Shown piece after piece: positions 33,144 to 40,436 of a stretch of 64,000 bases of DNA; position 1 is the stretch's first letter; each line of letters starts with the position of its first letter. Source of the stretch: FEN-1219 sp964503125 (GTDB lineage: Bacteria; Pseudomonadota; Gammaproteobacteria; Steroidobacterales; Rariloculaceae); contig CAZCZE010000036.1 in NCBI GenBank assembly GCA_964503125.1, positions 1-64,000 on the forward strand, read 5' to 3'. The position numbers and the translations under genes were made by a program. The notes beneath the pieces were generated by a model. That model was given only the letters and a program-made list of their open reading frames with translations. It was not told the DNA's origin and made no database searches.

Positions 33144-34091
33144 TCACGACGCCCGTATGCCAGTACTTTGCGCATACAACGTCGACGCACGCCGCAACTC
33201 TTCGGCGATCTGTCGTCGCAGATCCGCCGGCGCGACAACCTCAACGCCCGCCCCCTGCCTCATGACATCCATCACGAGCTCCCGCGCCTCCCGATACGGA
33301 ATCTTGAGCTCATACGACCCATCCGCGAGCCACCGCCCCTCCTGCTGCGGATGCCACTGCTCGTCCGCCACCCACCGCGCGCGCTCTGGCGTAAACCGCA
33401 GCACGGCCACCTTGTCCGCCTTACCGCCGAAGATCCCGTACGCCGTCGAGTAGTGCTCGTCGAGCTCGGCCTCGGGCACATCGAGCGCCCGTTTGTCGAT
33501 CACCGTCGCGCGGCGAATCCGATCGATCGAGAAGCTCCGCAGCGCGTCCTTGCCCTCGTCCCACGCATCGAGGTACCACGCTTCGCGGTAGTGGACGATG
33601 CGCTGCGGCGACACCGTGCGCTCCGTGACCTCGTCCGTGCTGCGCGCGTGGTACTCGAGCCAGAGCTTCTGGCGCTTCAGCGTCGCGGACGCCACGGTGT
33701 TGAACGCCGCGCCCGCCGGCCGTGCCGCGATCGCGGGGAAGCGCAGGCGCTGCGCCGCTTCGCCCAAGTTCAAGTGCTGGTGCTTCGTGAGCTCGTCGAG
33801 CCGCTTCGCGAGCGCGCCCAGGTGCTCCTCAGGCAAGCCGCCGCCCGCACTTCTTAGGGGTCGGCCCGGCAGCTCGAACGCTTCGCCCGTCTCGGGCTTG
33901 CCGTATTTGTAGCCGCCGGCGTTCGCGTCGAAGACGACGGGCGCGTTCAGGTGATCTTTCAGTGCGTTGATCGCGCGATGTAGTGTGCTCTTCGAGCATT
34001 CGAGCCTCGCCGTCAGCTCTTCGAGCGGGATGGGCGTACGCCGCGACTTAAGGATCGCGTGGAGCTGGAAGATTCGGTCGAATTTGTCCAC
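33144..34091 (-). CDS. HTH-WYL transcriptional regulator
   Basis: This 315-residue protein has an N-terminal winged HTH at about 1-65 (RIFQLHAILKSRRTPIPLEE, CSKSTLHRAINAL). The WYL domain has its name motif at 172-174 (REAWYLDAWDEG) and SFSIDRI. The segment after ELPG is shorter than in typical relatives, which carry LWFSxxEhALL there, so a small internal deletion is possible. WYL regulators commonly sense nucleic acids or ligands and control defence islands (BrxR, CapW). It marks the right edge of the island here. Confidence 0.82.
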   Translation of the reverse strand: MDKFDRIFQLHAILKSRRTPIPLEELTARLECSKSTLHRAINALKDHLNAPVVFDANAGGYKYGKPETGEAFELPGRPLRSAGGGLPEEHLGALAKRLDELTKHQHLNLGEAAQRLRFPAIAARPAGAAFNTVASATLKRQKLWLEYHARSTDEVTERTVSPQRIVHYREAWYLDAWDEGKDALRSFSIDRIRRATVIDKRALDVPEAELDEHYSTAYGIFGGKADKVAVLRFTPERARWVADEQWHPQQEGRWLADGSYELKIPYREARELVMDVMRQGAGVEVVAPADLRRQIAEELRRASTLYAQSTGIRAS

Positions 34092-34106
34092 TTCACGTTG
34101 TTTTTC

Positions 34107-35201
34107 TTATTGCGCATAGAGTGAACCCCGGGCGGCTGCGGGGTCAATCCCTGCCGCCCGTGGAAGCGTTGCGAACTCGGGCGCCTGGAGCGCCCGGACC
34201 GCGGTCTCGACGGGCTCGGGCGCGGCTATCTCCATGCCCTCGGGCGCGACCTTGAGTTCCTCGAACCGTCGCGCCGTGACGAGCACGCGGCCCTCGAGCG
34301 AGCCGACACTCTTGTTGTACGCGCCGACCGCCTTGCCGAGCTTATCGCCCACGTCGCCCCAGTACTCCGCGAGCTTGGCGACGCGCTCATAGAGCTCCTT
34401 GCCGAGCTGCGCGACTTCTTGCGCGTTGATCGCGAGCGCCTCCTCGCGCCAGCCGAGCGCGATCGCGCGCAGCACGCCGATCAACGTCATCGGGTCCGCG
34501 AGAATCACGCGCTCGTTCGCGCCGTGCTCGAGCAGTGTGGGGCGACTGAGCGCGGTCACGTGTGCGCGGATGAGCTGCGCGTGGCGCTTCAAGTGTGCCT
34601 CGCGCGTCGCGTCGTCGGCCGCTTCGCGTGCATCGAGGTAGGCCGCGATCGGCGTCTTGGCGTCGACGACGATGTGCGAAAAGGGAGAGGCACGCACCGT
34701 CGGCTGGCGCAGCGCTTTGACGAGGTTCGCGGTCTCGGCCCGCAGCATCGGAAGCTGGGTCTCGACGAGGCCGCGGAGCTGTTCGTAGACCTTGGCGTAA
34801 GCGTGCTCGCGCGTGCGCTCGAGCTCGCCGAGCTTGCCGTCGACCTTGGTCAGTGACTCTTTGATCGGCTGCACGAGCGAGTCGACGGCCTTCTCGCGCG
34901 CCGCGAGATCACCTTGCGCTTTTTGCTGGAACGTCTCGAGCTGGGTCGCCGCGAGCTGGAGGAAACTGCGGTTCGACGTGTCGAGCGCCTCCGCGCTCAG
35001 CGCCTTGAACGTGTCGGACAACGCGCTCTTGGCGGTGGCGACGAGCGCGACCTTGTCGGCCGTGGCATAGGCCTGCTCCTCGGCGCGCGCTTCCGCGGCC
35101 GCGAGCAGCTCCCGCGTCTCGCCACCCCTAGCCCAAGCGATCGCGAAGCCGAGCGCGAATGCGAGCGACGTTGCCGCGAGTAGCGTGATTAGCTCAAACA
35201 T
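34107..35201 (-). CDS. rmuC: RmuC-family protein lacking the conserved central block
   Basis: This 364-residue protein has an N-terminal membrane anchor (MFELITLLAATSLAFALGFA), a long coiled coil, then the RmuC domain. At about residue 170 the text runs LRAETANLVKALRQPTVR followed directly by ASPFSHIVVDAKTPIAAYLD. In ordinary RmuC the segment RGRWGE through RPDL(V)xLPGG, some 40-50 residues including the first catalytic Asp of its PD-(D/E)XK-like core, lies between these points. The C-terminal half is normal. The gene reads through without frameshift, but nuclease activity is doubtful. Loss is inferred by comparison with remembered family sequence. Confidence 0.8.
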   Translation of the reverse strand: MFELITLLAATSLAFALGFAIAWARGGETRELLAAAEARAEEQAYATADKVALVATAKSALSDTFKALSAEALDTSNRSFLQLAATQLETFQQKAQGDLAAREKAVDSLVQPIKESLTKVDGKLGELERTREHAYAKVYEQLRGLVETQLPMLRAETANLVKALRQPTVRASPFSHIVVDAKTPIAAYLDAREAADDATREAHLKRHAQLIRAHVTALSRPTLLEHGANERVILADPMTLIGVLRAIALGWREEALAINAQEVAQLGKELYERVAKLAEYWGDVGDKLGKAVGAYNKSVGSLEGRVLVTARRFEELKVAPEGMEIAAPEPVETAVRALQAPEFATLPRAAGIDPAAARGSLYAQ

Positions 35202-35514
35202 GGCTCGGTGCTCCGTGGCTGATGTGCATGGGGTTCTCCCCGTTTGTGGTTTTCGGGAGGAGATTGGAACAGGGGATGGTCGCAAAACATGACACCGGAG
35301 CGAGCACTCGCGGTCGCGCGACCCGAGTACTGTCAAATCCAGCGCCGGCGGCCAGGTCACCCGCTCGGGAGGCGACACAGCGCGCTCATCGGCCGTACCG
35401 ATTTCTCCGCAAACACACCACATTCGCCGGTTGGCGCCTCAGTCAGACACGCCGTACGTTGTGAGGCATTGCTGGGCAGGCGGGGCGTATACTTCCATGC
35501 AAGTAGAAGCAGCC
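35202..35514. other. Divergent intergenic region with DUF4258 start relic
   Basis: On the minus strand ATG at 35229 opens MHISHGAPSH and overlaps the rmuC ATG region. The same MHISH start and upstream leader occur before the DUF4258 relic at 38338. TTGACA at about 35336-35331 (minus) matches a TTGACG at the second locus. The plus side should hold the promoter of the DUF433/DUF5615 pair, which I cannot pinpoint. Confidence 0.5.
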
Positions 35515-35748
35515 ATGAGCACGTCGAACCGCATCGAGATCAATCCCGAGATCATGCTCGGGAAACCGGTGATTCGCGGTACGCGCATAACCGTCGAGCT
35601 CTTGCTGCGAGCACTCTCGGAAGGCTCTACCGAGGCAGACCTCCTCGACGCTTATCCGCATCTCACGCACGAAGACATCCAAGCCGCAATCGCGTACGCC
35701 GCTGAAGCGGTACGCGAGAGACACGCACCACTGAAGAACCGCGCATAG
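35515..35748 (+). CDS. DUF433 antitoxin
   Basis: This 77-residue stand-alone DUF433 protein contains INPEIMLGKPVIRGTRITVE, LLRALSEGSTEADLLDAYPH and IQAAIAYAAEAVRER. ATG 35515 gives the usual family length; an upstream start would add 28 unrelated residues. A DUF5615 toxin gene follows after 12 bases. Compare the fused version at 3055-3486. Confidence 0.88.
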   Translation: MSTSNRIEINPEIMLGKPVIRGTRITVELLLRALSEGSTEADLLDAYPHLTHEDIQAAIAYAAEAVRERHAPLKNRA

Positions 35749-35760
35749 CGTCTCATTGCT

Positions 35761-36120
35761 GTGCGCTTCCTGGCGGATGAAAGCTGTGACGCTTCGGTCG
35801 TCCGCGTGTTGCGCGCGGCCGGTCATGACGTGAAGGCGATCGTGGATACCCTGCGCGGCGCAACCGATACGGTGGTTCTCGAGCTAGCGCTAGCCGAGCA
35901 ACGCGTGCTGCTCACCAGAGACAAAGACTTCGGCGAACTGGTGTTTGTGGCGCGTGCGCCTGCGAGCGGAGTTCTGCTCCTCCGATATCCGCCGTCGGCG
36001 CGATCCAGCCTGCCGCAAGCAGTACTCGAGGTAGTGGCAACCCGCCCGTTGGACCTGCCGGGGTCGTTCGTCGTGATCGGCCCTGCTGGCGCGAGAGTAA
36101 CGCCGCTGCCCGCCGGATAG
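35761..36120 (+). CDS. DUF5615 PIN-like toxin
   Basis: This 119-residue protein starts at GTG. MRFLADESCDASVVRVLRAA gives the Asp-Glu pair of the PIN-like site. ALAEQRVLLTRDKDFGELVF supplies the second acidic cluster (TRDKDFG). This is the canonical partner of DUF433 and a presumed ribonuclease. Confidence 0.87.
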   Translation: MRFLADESCDASVVRVLRAAGHDVKAIVDTLRGATDTVVLELALAEQRVLLTRDKDFGELVFVARAPASGVLLLRYPPSARSSLPQAVLEVVATRPLDLPGSFVVIGPAGARVTPLPAG

Positions 36121-36296
36121 TGGGCGCTACAGCTCGGAAGGCATCGATCGGTGCAGGTTAGGGTCCAACGAGCGTGGAGCCTAGCGCGGCGACCAGAACC
36201 TGCGACGCGTTTCACGAGACAGCTACCCGGAGAGAACGCGAACGGCCAACCATCCTCGTGCGCGCCTTGGCGGCGGCATGGTACCCGTCCCCACCG

Positions 36297-36381
36297 ACCG
36301 TCAGGTCTTCGGACGATCAAGCCGAGATCGTCCGCCACCCTGACGATCGCCACGAGGTCGTCCGCCGCCCTGACGATCTCG
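36297..36381. repeat. REP-like palindromic element, copy B
   Basis: It is collinear with 2661-2745. CGGACGATC at 36310-36318 pairs with GATCGTCCG at 36326-36334, and a second hairpin follows 30 bases later. Loop sequences differ from copy A while the stems are kept. Confidence 0.7.
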
Positions 36382-36435
36382 CCGGAGGACTACACGCACA
36401 CACCCACGCGCCGGCTCCGAATATTCGTCGACAAC

Positions 36436-36557
36436 CGCGAGAAATCCGCGTTGCAGCGCGCGGTCGCGCACGCTGCAATCAGCACGACAAGGACTGGACA
36501 TGCACTTGAGTGCGGGGCATAGAATTGGCCATAGGATCGCCATCTCCGGAGAAGCCG
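36436..36557 (+). repeat. 120-bp promoter cassette, copy 1
   Basis: Near-identical copies occur at 37626-37747 and 38441-38560, each ending at the ATG of a paralogous coiled-coil protein. It contains a hairpin (TTGCAGCG ... CGCTGCAA), the inverted repeat GCACTTGAGTGC (36502-36513), TAGAAT (36520-36525) as a possible -10, TGGACA (36495-36500) as a possible -35, and a GGAGAAG ribosome site. Confidence 0.7.
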
Positions 36558-36833
36558 ATGGAGGCTCGAATCGCGCGGCTCGAATCCGACGTCGCGCACC
36601 TGCGCACGGACGTGGGAGACATCAAGATCGACCTACGCGGCCTGCGCGACAAGGTGGATCTCTTGGACACCAAGCTTTCCGAGAAGATCGAGAAGGTCAC
36701 CGAGAAGCTCACCGAGACGAAGGCGAGCCTCGCGACCTCGATCGCCTCGGCGAAGATCTGGGTACTGCTGCTCCTGATCGGATATGGCACTGCGATACTG
36801 GGGGCGATGGCGCGCGGGTTCGGCTGGCTCTAG
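36558..36833 (+). CDS. Coiled-coil membrane protein, paralogue 1
   Basis: This 91-residue protein opens MEARIARLESDVAHLRTDVG and continues as a heptad coiled coil to about residue 70. One membrane helix (IWVLLLLIGYGTAILGAMA) and the family end RGFGWL follow. Four related proteins lie within 2.3 kb. Such proteins are common and uncharacterised, often in TA-rich regions. The GGAGAAG ribosome site and promoter cassette support ATG 36558. Confidence 0.75.
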   Translation: MEARIARLESDVAHLRTDVGDIKIDLRGLRDKVDLLDTKLSEKIEKVTEKLTETKASLATSIASAKIWVLLLLIGYGTAILGAMARGFGWL

Positions 36834-36950
36834 GTGTCACGAGCGGTCGGCTCGTTACACCAGCACCGCGCACTACGCCTGGTTACTCGAGAAGAACGCG
36901 AAGCACCTGCGGCCAAGCGGCCTGCAGGACCGGCATCGGCGGAGAGGCCC

Positions 36951-37226
36951 ATGGAAGCGCGCATCGCACGGATCGAGTCGGACGTCGCACACCTGCGCAC
37001 GGACGTCGCTGATATGAAGGTCGATATTCGCTCGCTGCGCGACAAGATGGATGACATGGCAGAGCGCTTCGACTCCAAGTTCGACGCGCTCAGGGACGAG
37101 CTCAGAAAAAGCATCGGCGAAACGAAGGACCGCATCGGTGCGGCGACGAATCGGGCGTTCTTGCTTTACATCGCCCTCGCAGCCGCGATGTTCGGAACGA
37201 TGGCGCGCGGTTTCGGCTGGATCTGA
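36951..37226 (+). CDS. Coiled-coil membrane protein, paralogue 2
   Basis: This 91-residue protein starts MEARIARIESDVAHLRTDVA, has a coiled coil through FDALRDELRKSIGETKDR, and ends with a membrane helix (AFLLYIALAAAMFGTMA) and RGFGWI. It follows paralogue 1 by 117 bases without the promoter cassette, so it is probably cotranscribed. A GGAGAGG ribosome site precedes the ATG. Confidence 0.75.
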   Translation: MEARIARIESDVAHLRTDVADMKVDIRSLRDKMDDMAERFDSKFDALRDELRKSIGETKDRIGAATNRAFLLYIALAAAMFGTMARGFGWI

Positions 37227-37251
37227 CGCGTCGGCGGCGACCACCAGTCCC

Positions 37252-37320
37252 CATGAAGATCCGATATTTCGCCGATACGGACACGTCGTTGATGGAGCGT
37301 CCATGCGATACGCAGTCGTG
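37252..37320 (+). pseudogene. DUF2283 antitoxin relic
   Basis: A 22-codon frame reads MKIRYFADTDTSLMERP and stops. The first eleven residues are the typical DUF2283 N-terminus (MKIRYFPDTDTLYIEL in relatives). It breaks off and runs into the HicB-like start. DUF2283 genes normally pair with DUF4258, whose relic lies at 38216-38338. Confidence 0.5.
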
Positions 37321-37515
37321 ATTGAAAAAGGCAACAACGGCTTCAGTGCTTACGTCCCCGATCTGCCCGGCTGCGTGGCCGCCGCAAAAACCCGTGCCGG
37401 TGTCATGAAGCTTATCCACGGCGCCATCGAGTTTCACATCGAGGGCCTCAAGAAAGACGGCGAGCCCGTACCGAAGCCGTCATCCAGCATCGAGTTCGTC
37501 GAAGTGGCGGCGTGA
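37303..37515 (+). CDS. hicB: HicB-family antitoxin-like protein without HicA
   Basis: This 70-residue protein has the HicB partial-RNase-H-fold pattern: MRYAVVIEKGNNGFSAYVPD, LPGCVAAAKT, AIEFHIEGLKKDGEPVPKPS and a short hydrophobic end. No HicA toxin gene (small, with GSH...H) is found on either side, and no DNA-binding domain follows. It may be an orphan or act with a distant toxin. Confidence 0.75.
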   Translation: MRYAVVIEKGNNGFSAYVPDLPGCVAAAKTRAGVMKLIHGAIEFHIEGLKKDGEPVPKPSSSIEFVEVAA

Positions 37516-37625
37516 AGCGCGACGCGCACCAGCGCGGTGGTGCCTCGGCACGACCGGCCGGCTGACCGGTTAACCGCCGCCGATTGGGCGGCTACGGATA
37601 CTCGACTTTCGTGCTCCTAGGCAAC

Positions 37626-37747
37626 CCCGAGAAATCCGTGTTGCGACGCGCGGTCGCGCACGCTGCAATGAGGCGCGGACAGGCTGGACATGCACTTGAG
37701 TGCGGGGCATAGAATTGGCCGTAGGATCGCGAACACCGGAGAAGCCC
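37626..37747 (+). repeat. 120-bp promoter cassette, copy 2
   Basis: It aligns base for base with 36436-36557 with scattered changes. GCACTTGAGTGC is at 37692-37703, TAGAAT at 37710-37715, and it ends at ATG 37748. Confidence 0.7.
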
Positions 37748-37969
37748 ATGGAGGCGCGAATCGCGCGGCTCGAGTCCGACGTCGCGCACATACGCAGCGA
37801 TGTCGCGGAGATCAAGACGGACGTCCGCGCCCTGCGCGAGCGGATAGACACACGGATCGACCGCCTCGAGTCCAAGGTCGACGGCAATTTTCTCTGGGCA
37901 GTCTCGCTACAACTCGGCATCGCCGCCGGCCTGCTCGGCGCGATGGCGCGTGGGTTCGGTTGGCTTTAA
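37748..37969 (+). CDS. Coiled-coil membrane protein, paralogue 3
   Basis: This 73-residue protein, the shortest of the set, reads MEARIARLESDVAHIRSDVA, a coiled coil with RIDRLESKVDG, a membrane helix (LWAVSLQLGIAAGLLGAMA) and RGFGWL. Only the middle of the coiled coil differs in length from its paralogues. It is preceded by promoter cassette copy 2. Confidence 0.75.
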   Translation: MEARIARLESDVAHIRSDVAEIKTDVRALRERIDTRIDRLESKVDGNFLWAVSLQLGIAAGLLGAMARGFGWL

Positions 37970-37977
37970 CGCGGGTA

Positions 37978-38338
37978 TTACCAGCACTCAAAATCCTCGC
38001 CACCCACCACCCGCGCAAACTCCCCCCACTCCCCCGTCGCCCGCCAGTAGCTGACGAGCCCGACTTCTCTCACGAGCTCCTTGAACCCCGGCAGTTTCCG
38101 CGTCTCGGCCTGTAGCGGACTCCAGAAGCCGATGATGAAGACCCCGCTTTTTGCTGGAACGTCTCGAGCGACGCCTTCGCGAGCTGGAGGAAGTTGCGGC
38201 TCGTGTGGTCGAGCGTTCGTTGCGATCGAGGACGTGCTTGTTGCCTTCGATGCGGCCGTGGCGCAGCGCGAACTCGATGAGGCGGCGCGAGATGCCGCGC
38301 TGGTTCATGCGCTGGTCGGCGTGGTGGCTGATGTGCAT
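37978..38338 (-). pseudogene. Mosaic of three gene fragments (DUF4258, RmuC, regulator/cyclase tail)
   Basis: Reading the minus strand: 38338-38216 encodes MHISHHADQRMNQRGISRRL and on to HVLDRNE, the N-terminal part of a DUF4258 protein. In another frame 38213-38144 encodes LDHTSRNFLQLAKASLETFQ, matching the RmuC coiled coil. 38143-37978 encodes ETRKLPGFKELVREVGLVSY, WRATGEWGEF and DFECW then a stop, a C-terminal tail seen in TPR/adenylate-cyclase-like regulators. The frames do not join into one sensible protein. Confidence 0.65.
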
Positions 38339-38440
38339 GGTTTTTCCCCTGTTTCTGCGGCGAGCACCCGCGTTCGGGCGACACGATTACCGTCAAATCT
38401 GACCGGATCCACACGCCACCTCCGAATAACCGTCGATACC

Positions 38441-38560
38441 CGCGAGAAATCCCCGTTGCAACGCGCGGACGCGCACGCTGCAATCACACGGCAAGGCTGG
38501 ACTTGCACTTGAGTGCGGGGCATAGAATTGGTCATAGGATCGCCATCTACGGAGAAGCCG
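38441..38560 (+). repeat. 120-bp promoter cassette, copy 3
   Basis: It aligns with the copies at 36436 and 37626. GCACTTGAGTGC is at 38505-38516 and TAGAAT at 38523-38528. It ends at ATG 38561. Confidence 0.7.
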
Positions 38561-38848
38561 ATGGAGGCTCGAATCGCTCGGCTCGAGTCCGATGTGACGC
38601 ATCTGTTGTCCGGCGTCACGGACATCAAGGCTGACGTCCGTGGTCTACGCGACCGCATGGACGCAGGACACGCAAAGCTGTCGGAGCGAATCGATACCGT
38701 CGCGACCCAGCTCAACGCCAAGATCGACGACGGATTGGCGCGCCTCCAAGATGCGATCACTGCGACGAGAGCCTGGTCGCTGGCGCTTCATCTCTCGATC
38801 GGTGGAGCCATCCTCGGCGCGATGGCGCGCGGGTTCGGCTGGATCTAG
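38561..38848 (+). CDS. Coiled-coil membrane protein, paralogue 4
   Basis: This 95-residue protein starts MEARIARLESDVTHLLSGVT and has a coiled coil with KLSERIDTVATQLNAKIDDG. A membrane helix (WSLALHLSIGGAILGAMA) and RGFGWI follow. It is preceded by promoter cassette copy 3. It is slightly longer in the coil than the other paralogues. Confidence 0.75.
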   Translation: MEARIARLESDVTHLLSGVTDIKADVRGLRDRMDAGHAKLSERIDTVATQLNAKIDDGLARLQDAITATRAWSLALHLSIGGAILGAMARGFGWI

Positions 38849-38950
38849 CACTTCGGAGAGCTTTCAGGCCCTCGAGCTCGGCTTTCAGGACGGTGAATTT
38901 GCGCCTCGAGTCGAGCGATGCGCGTCCATTGGGGGCTCCGCGACAGCCGA

Positions 38951-39406
38951 TCAGCGCACCTGCGTGAGGAAGAAGTAGAAAAAGCCGAGCATTACGGCCG
39001 TCTGGCCCAACAGGGCCACGTACATCTGCCGCGTGATGCCGCTCATCTCCGCTCGGAGCGTGCCGGCCAGCTGCGCCATCTCCACACGAAGATTGGCCGC
39101 GAGCGTGGCCATCTCACCGCGCAGTTCCGTGCGTAACGCTGTCATTTCGCCGCGCAGTTCCGTGCGTAACGCGGTCATTTCGCCGCGCAGCTCGGCCATT
39201 TCGCCGCGTAGCTCGGCACGGAGCTGGCCCATTTCAGCGCGCAGCACGTCGAAGTCCTGCCGCAACGCCACCACGTCGTGCTTCGTGGCCAGCACGTCCT
39301 TGGCGCCGGCGATCTCGATCTCGATGGCGCGCACGATCGCGCGTGCCTGGGCCGGCGCCACGCTGGCCTTCTCGAGAACCTCGAGCGATTCCGCCTGCAT
39401 CGGCAT
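38951..39406 (-). CDS. Coiled-coil (DUF1640-like) membrane protein
   Basis: From ATG 39406 the protein is 151 residues, or 149 from the second ATG at 39400. The N-terminus, MPMQAESLEVLEKASVAPAQ, is followed by a long coiled coil with an 11-residue repeat (ELRGEMTALRT and close variants, about five times). A C-terminal membrane helix (MYVALLGQTAVMLGFFYFFL) follows. The architecture matches DUF1640/CCDC90-like proteins. The -10 of its promoter ends 5-11 bases before these ATGs, so a leaderless transcript is likely. Confidence 0.75.
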   Translation of the reverse strand: MPMQAESLEVLEKASVAPAQARAIVRAIEIEIAGAKDVLATKHDVVALRQDFDVLRAEMGQLRAELRGEMAELRGEMTALRTELRGEMTALRTELRGEMATLAANLRVEMAQLAGTLRAEMSGITRQMYVALLGQTAVMLGFFYFFLTQVR

Positions 39407-39441
39407 TCGATGATAAGCCCCGCGCAAAGCGCGCTGTCAAG
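39383..39441. repeat. 59-bp promoter-bearing repeat, copy 2
   Basis: It matches 3507-3565. On the minus strand TTGACA (39440-39435), 18 bases, TTATCA (39416-39411), then the start codons of the coiled-coil gene. Confidence 0.8.
39411..39440 (-). promoter_or_regulatory. Sigma70-type promoter of the DUF1640-like gene
   Basis: It has a consensus -35 TTGACA with 18-base spacing to TTATCA. The predicted start site falls at or next to the ATG at 39406. Confidence 0.6.
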
Positions 39442-39579
39442 GGAGCGGCCAGGCGTCATCATCACCGCGAGTGCGCGTGAACGGCGAGCACAGAAAGTCG
39501 TGAGTCCGGCGACTTTTGCAGCGCTTCCTCGAGCAGGTGGCTGGATCTCGTCCGTCCGCCGAGCGCGAGCGGGCGTGAG

Positions 39580-39846
39580 CTACTTGGCCGCGCCCGAGGC
39601 CACGGGTATCACGGCGGCATAGACCGACACGACGCGCCCATCGAAGTTCGCGAGGTTCAGCCCGTCGATCGCACGGCGCGCGCCCATGGCAGTTTCCATC
39701 TCGATGAACGCGCTGCGGCGGCTCGCGCCACCGGCGTCGCGCTCGATGCGCACGGATAGCACGCCGCCGAATTTCGCGAACTTGCCCACCAAACCGTCTT
39801 CGGTTGCGGTGAGCGGCAAATTGTTCGCGTAGAGAGTCGTGCTCAC
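39580..39846 (-). CDS. RRM-domain RNA-binding protein
   Basis: This 88-residue single RRM starts at GTG 39846 (STTLYANNLPLTATEDGLVG). RNP2 is LYANNL near residues 5-10, and RNP1 is represented by RRSAFIEMET near 42-51. It ends VSVYAAVIPVASGAAK. Short RRM proteins in bacteria are usually RNA chaperones or cold-induced. A longer in-frame extension upstream is not conserved-looking and was rejected. Confidence 0.8.
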   Translation of the reverse strand: MSTTLYANNLPLTATEDGLVGKFAKFGGVLSVRIERDAGGASRRSAFIEMETAMGARRAIDGLNLANFDGRVVSVYAAVIPVASGAAK

Positions 39847-40077
39847 GCGTGCCGAATCCTGTAGTGGGGGGCCGCCAGCGAGTCTGGCTAACGAGCACTC
39901 TACAGGAGATTGCTCGCCATCACCGGCTCTTCGCTCGTTCGGTCGTTGGCCACGAAGCGCGCGGGGCGCGCATCCTGTACACTGGCCAACAGCCGGATTC
40001 GCCGGTGATTTCCCCCTCATAGGAAAACAGGTTATGTCCACACTGCTTTCCACGCGCACCGCGGCGGCGGTTCAGTG

Positions 40078-40428
40078 ATGGCCTATCGGGGCGGCTACGG
40101 CCGGCGCCGTCCGGCCCCACCCGCCCTGGATGCGGGCATCGAGGAAGCGTATCGGCTGGTCACGATCGAGCCCGCGCGCGCGCCCGAGGGTTGCGCGGGC
40201 CGCGACTGGCTCGTCTATCGAATCGCGCAGGGCGGCAACATGATCACGGGCTACCGGCAGGGCGATCTGCGCGCCGCGACCGCCGACGTCGAGAGGATCG
40301 TCGTCGGTCTCAACGAGCGCCGCGTCGCGAACAAGGGCCGGCCGGGCCCGAAGCCGAAGGCTGCCGCAGCCACGGCCCCCGCGGCTGTACCGGCCGCACC
40401 GCCGGAAGCCGACGCCGCCGACGGCTAG
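40078..40428 (+). CDS. Conserved small basic hypothetical protein
   Basis: This protein of 116 residues starts MAYRGGYGRRRPAPPALDAG. A compact alpha/beta body, CAGRDWLVYRIAQGGNMITG then YRQGDLRAATADVERIVVGL, is followed by a basic KGRPGPKPK stretch and an Ala/Pro tail. I do not recognise a named family. The ATG overlaps the TGA of a 14-codon frame starting at 40034 (TGATG), which has its own AGGAAAACAGG upstream. Confidence 0.6.
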   Translation: MAYRGGYGRRRPAPPALDAGIEEAYRLVTIEPARAPEGCAGRDWLVYRIAQGGNMITGYRQGDLRAATADVERIVVGLNERRVANKGRPGPKPKAAAATAPAAVPAAPPEADAADG

Positions 40429-40436
40429 CCGCTCGC

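Larger units (their letters stand above)
36121..36557. other. Long intergenic region with REP-like element and coiled-coil gene promoter
   Basis: No gene is supported. It holds the REP-like copy B (36297-36381) and, from 36436, the 122-bp promoter repeat for the first coiled-coil protein. The left 170 bases show nothing recognisable. Confidence 0.6.
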
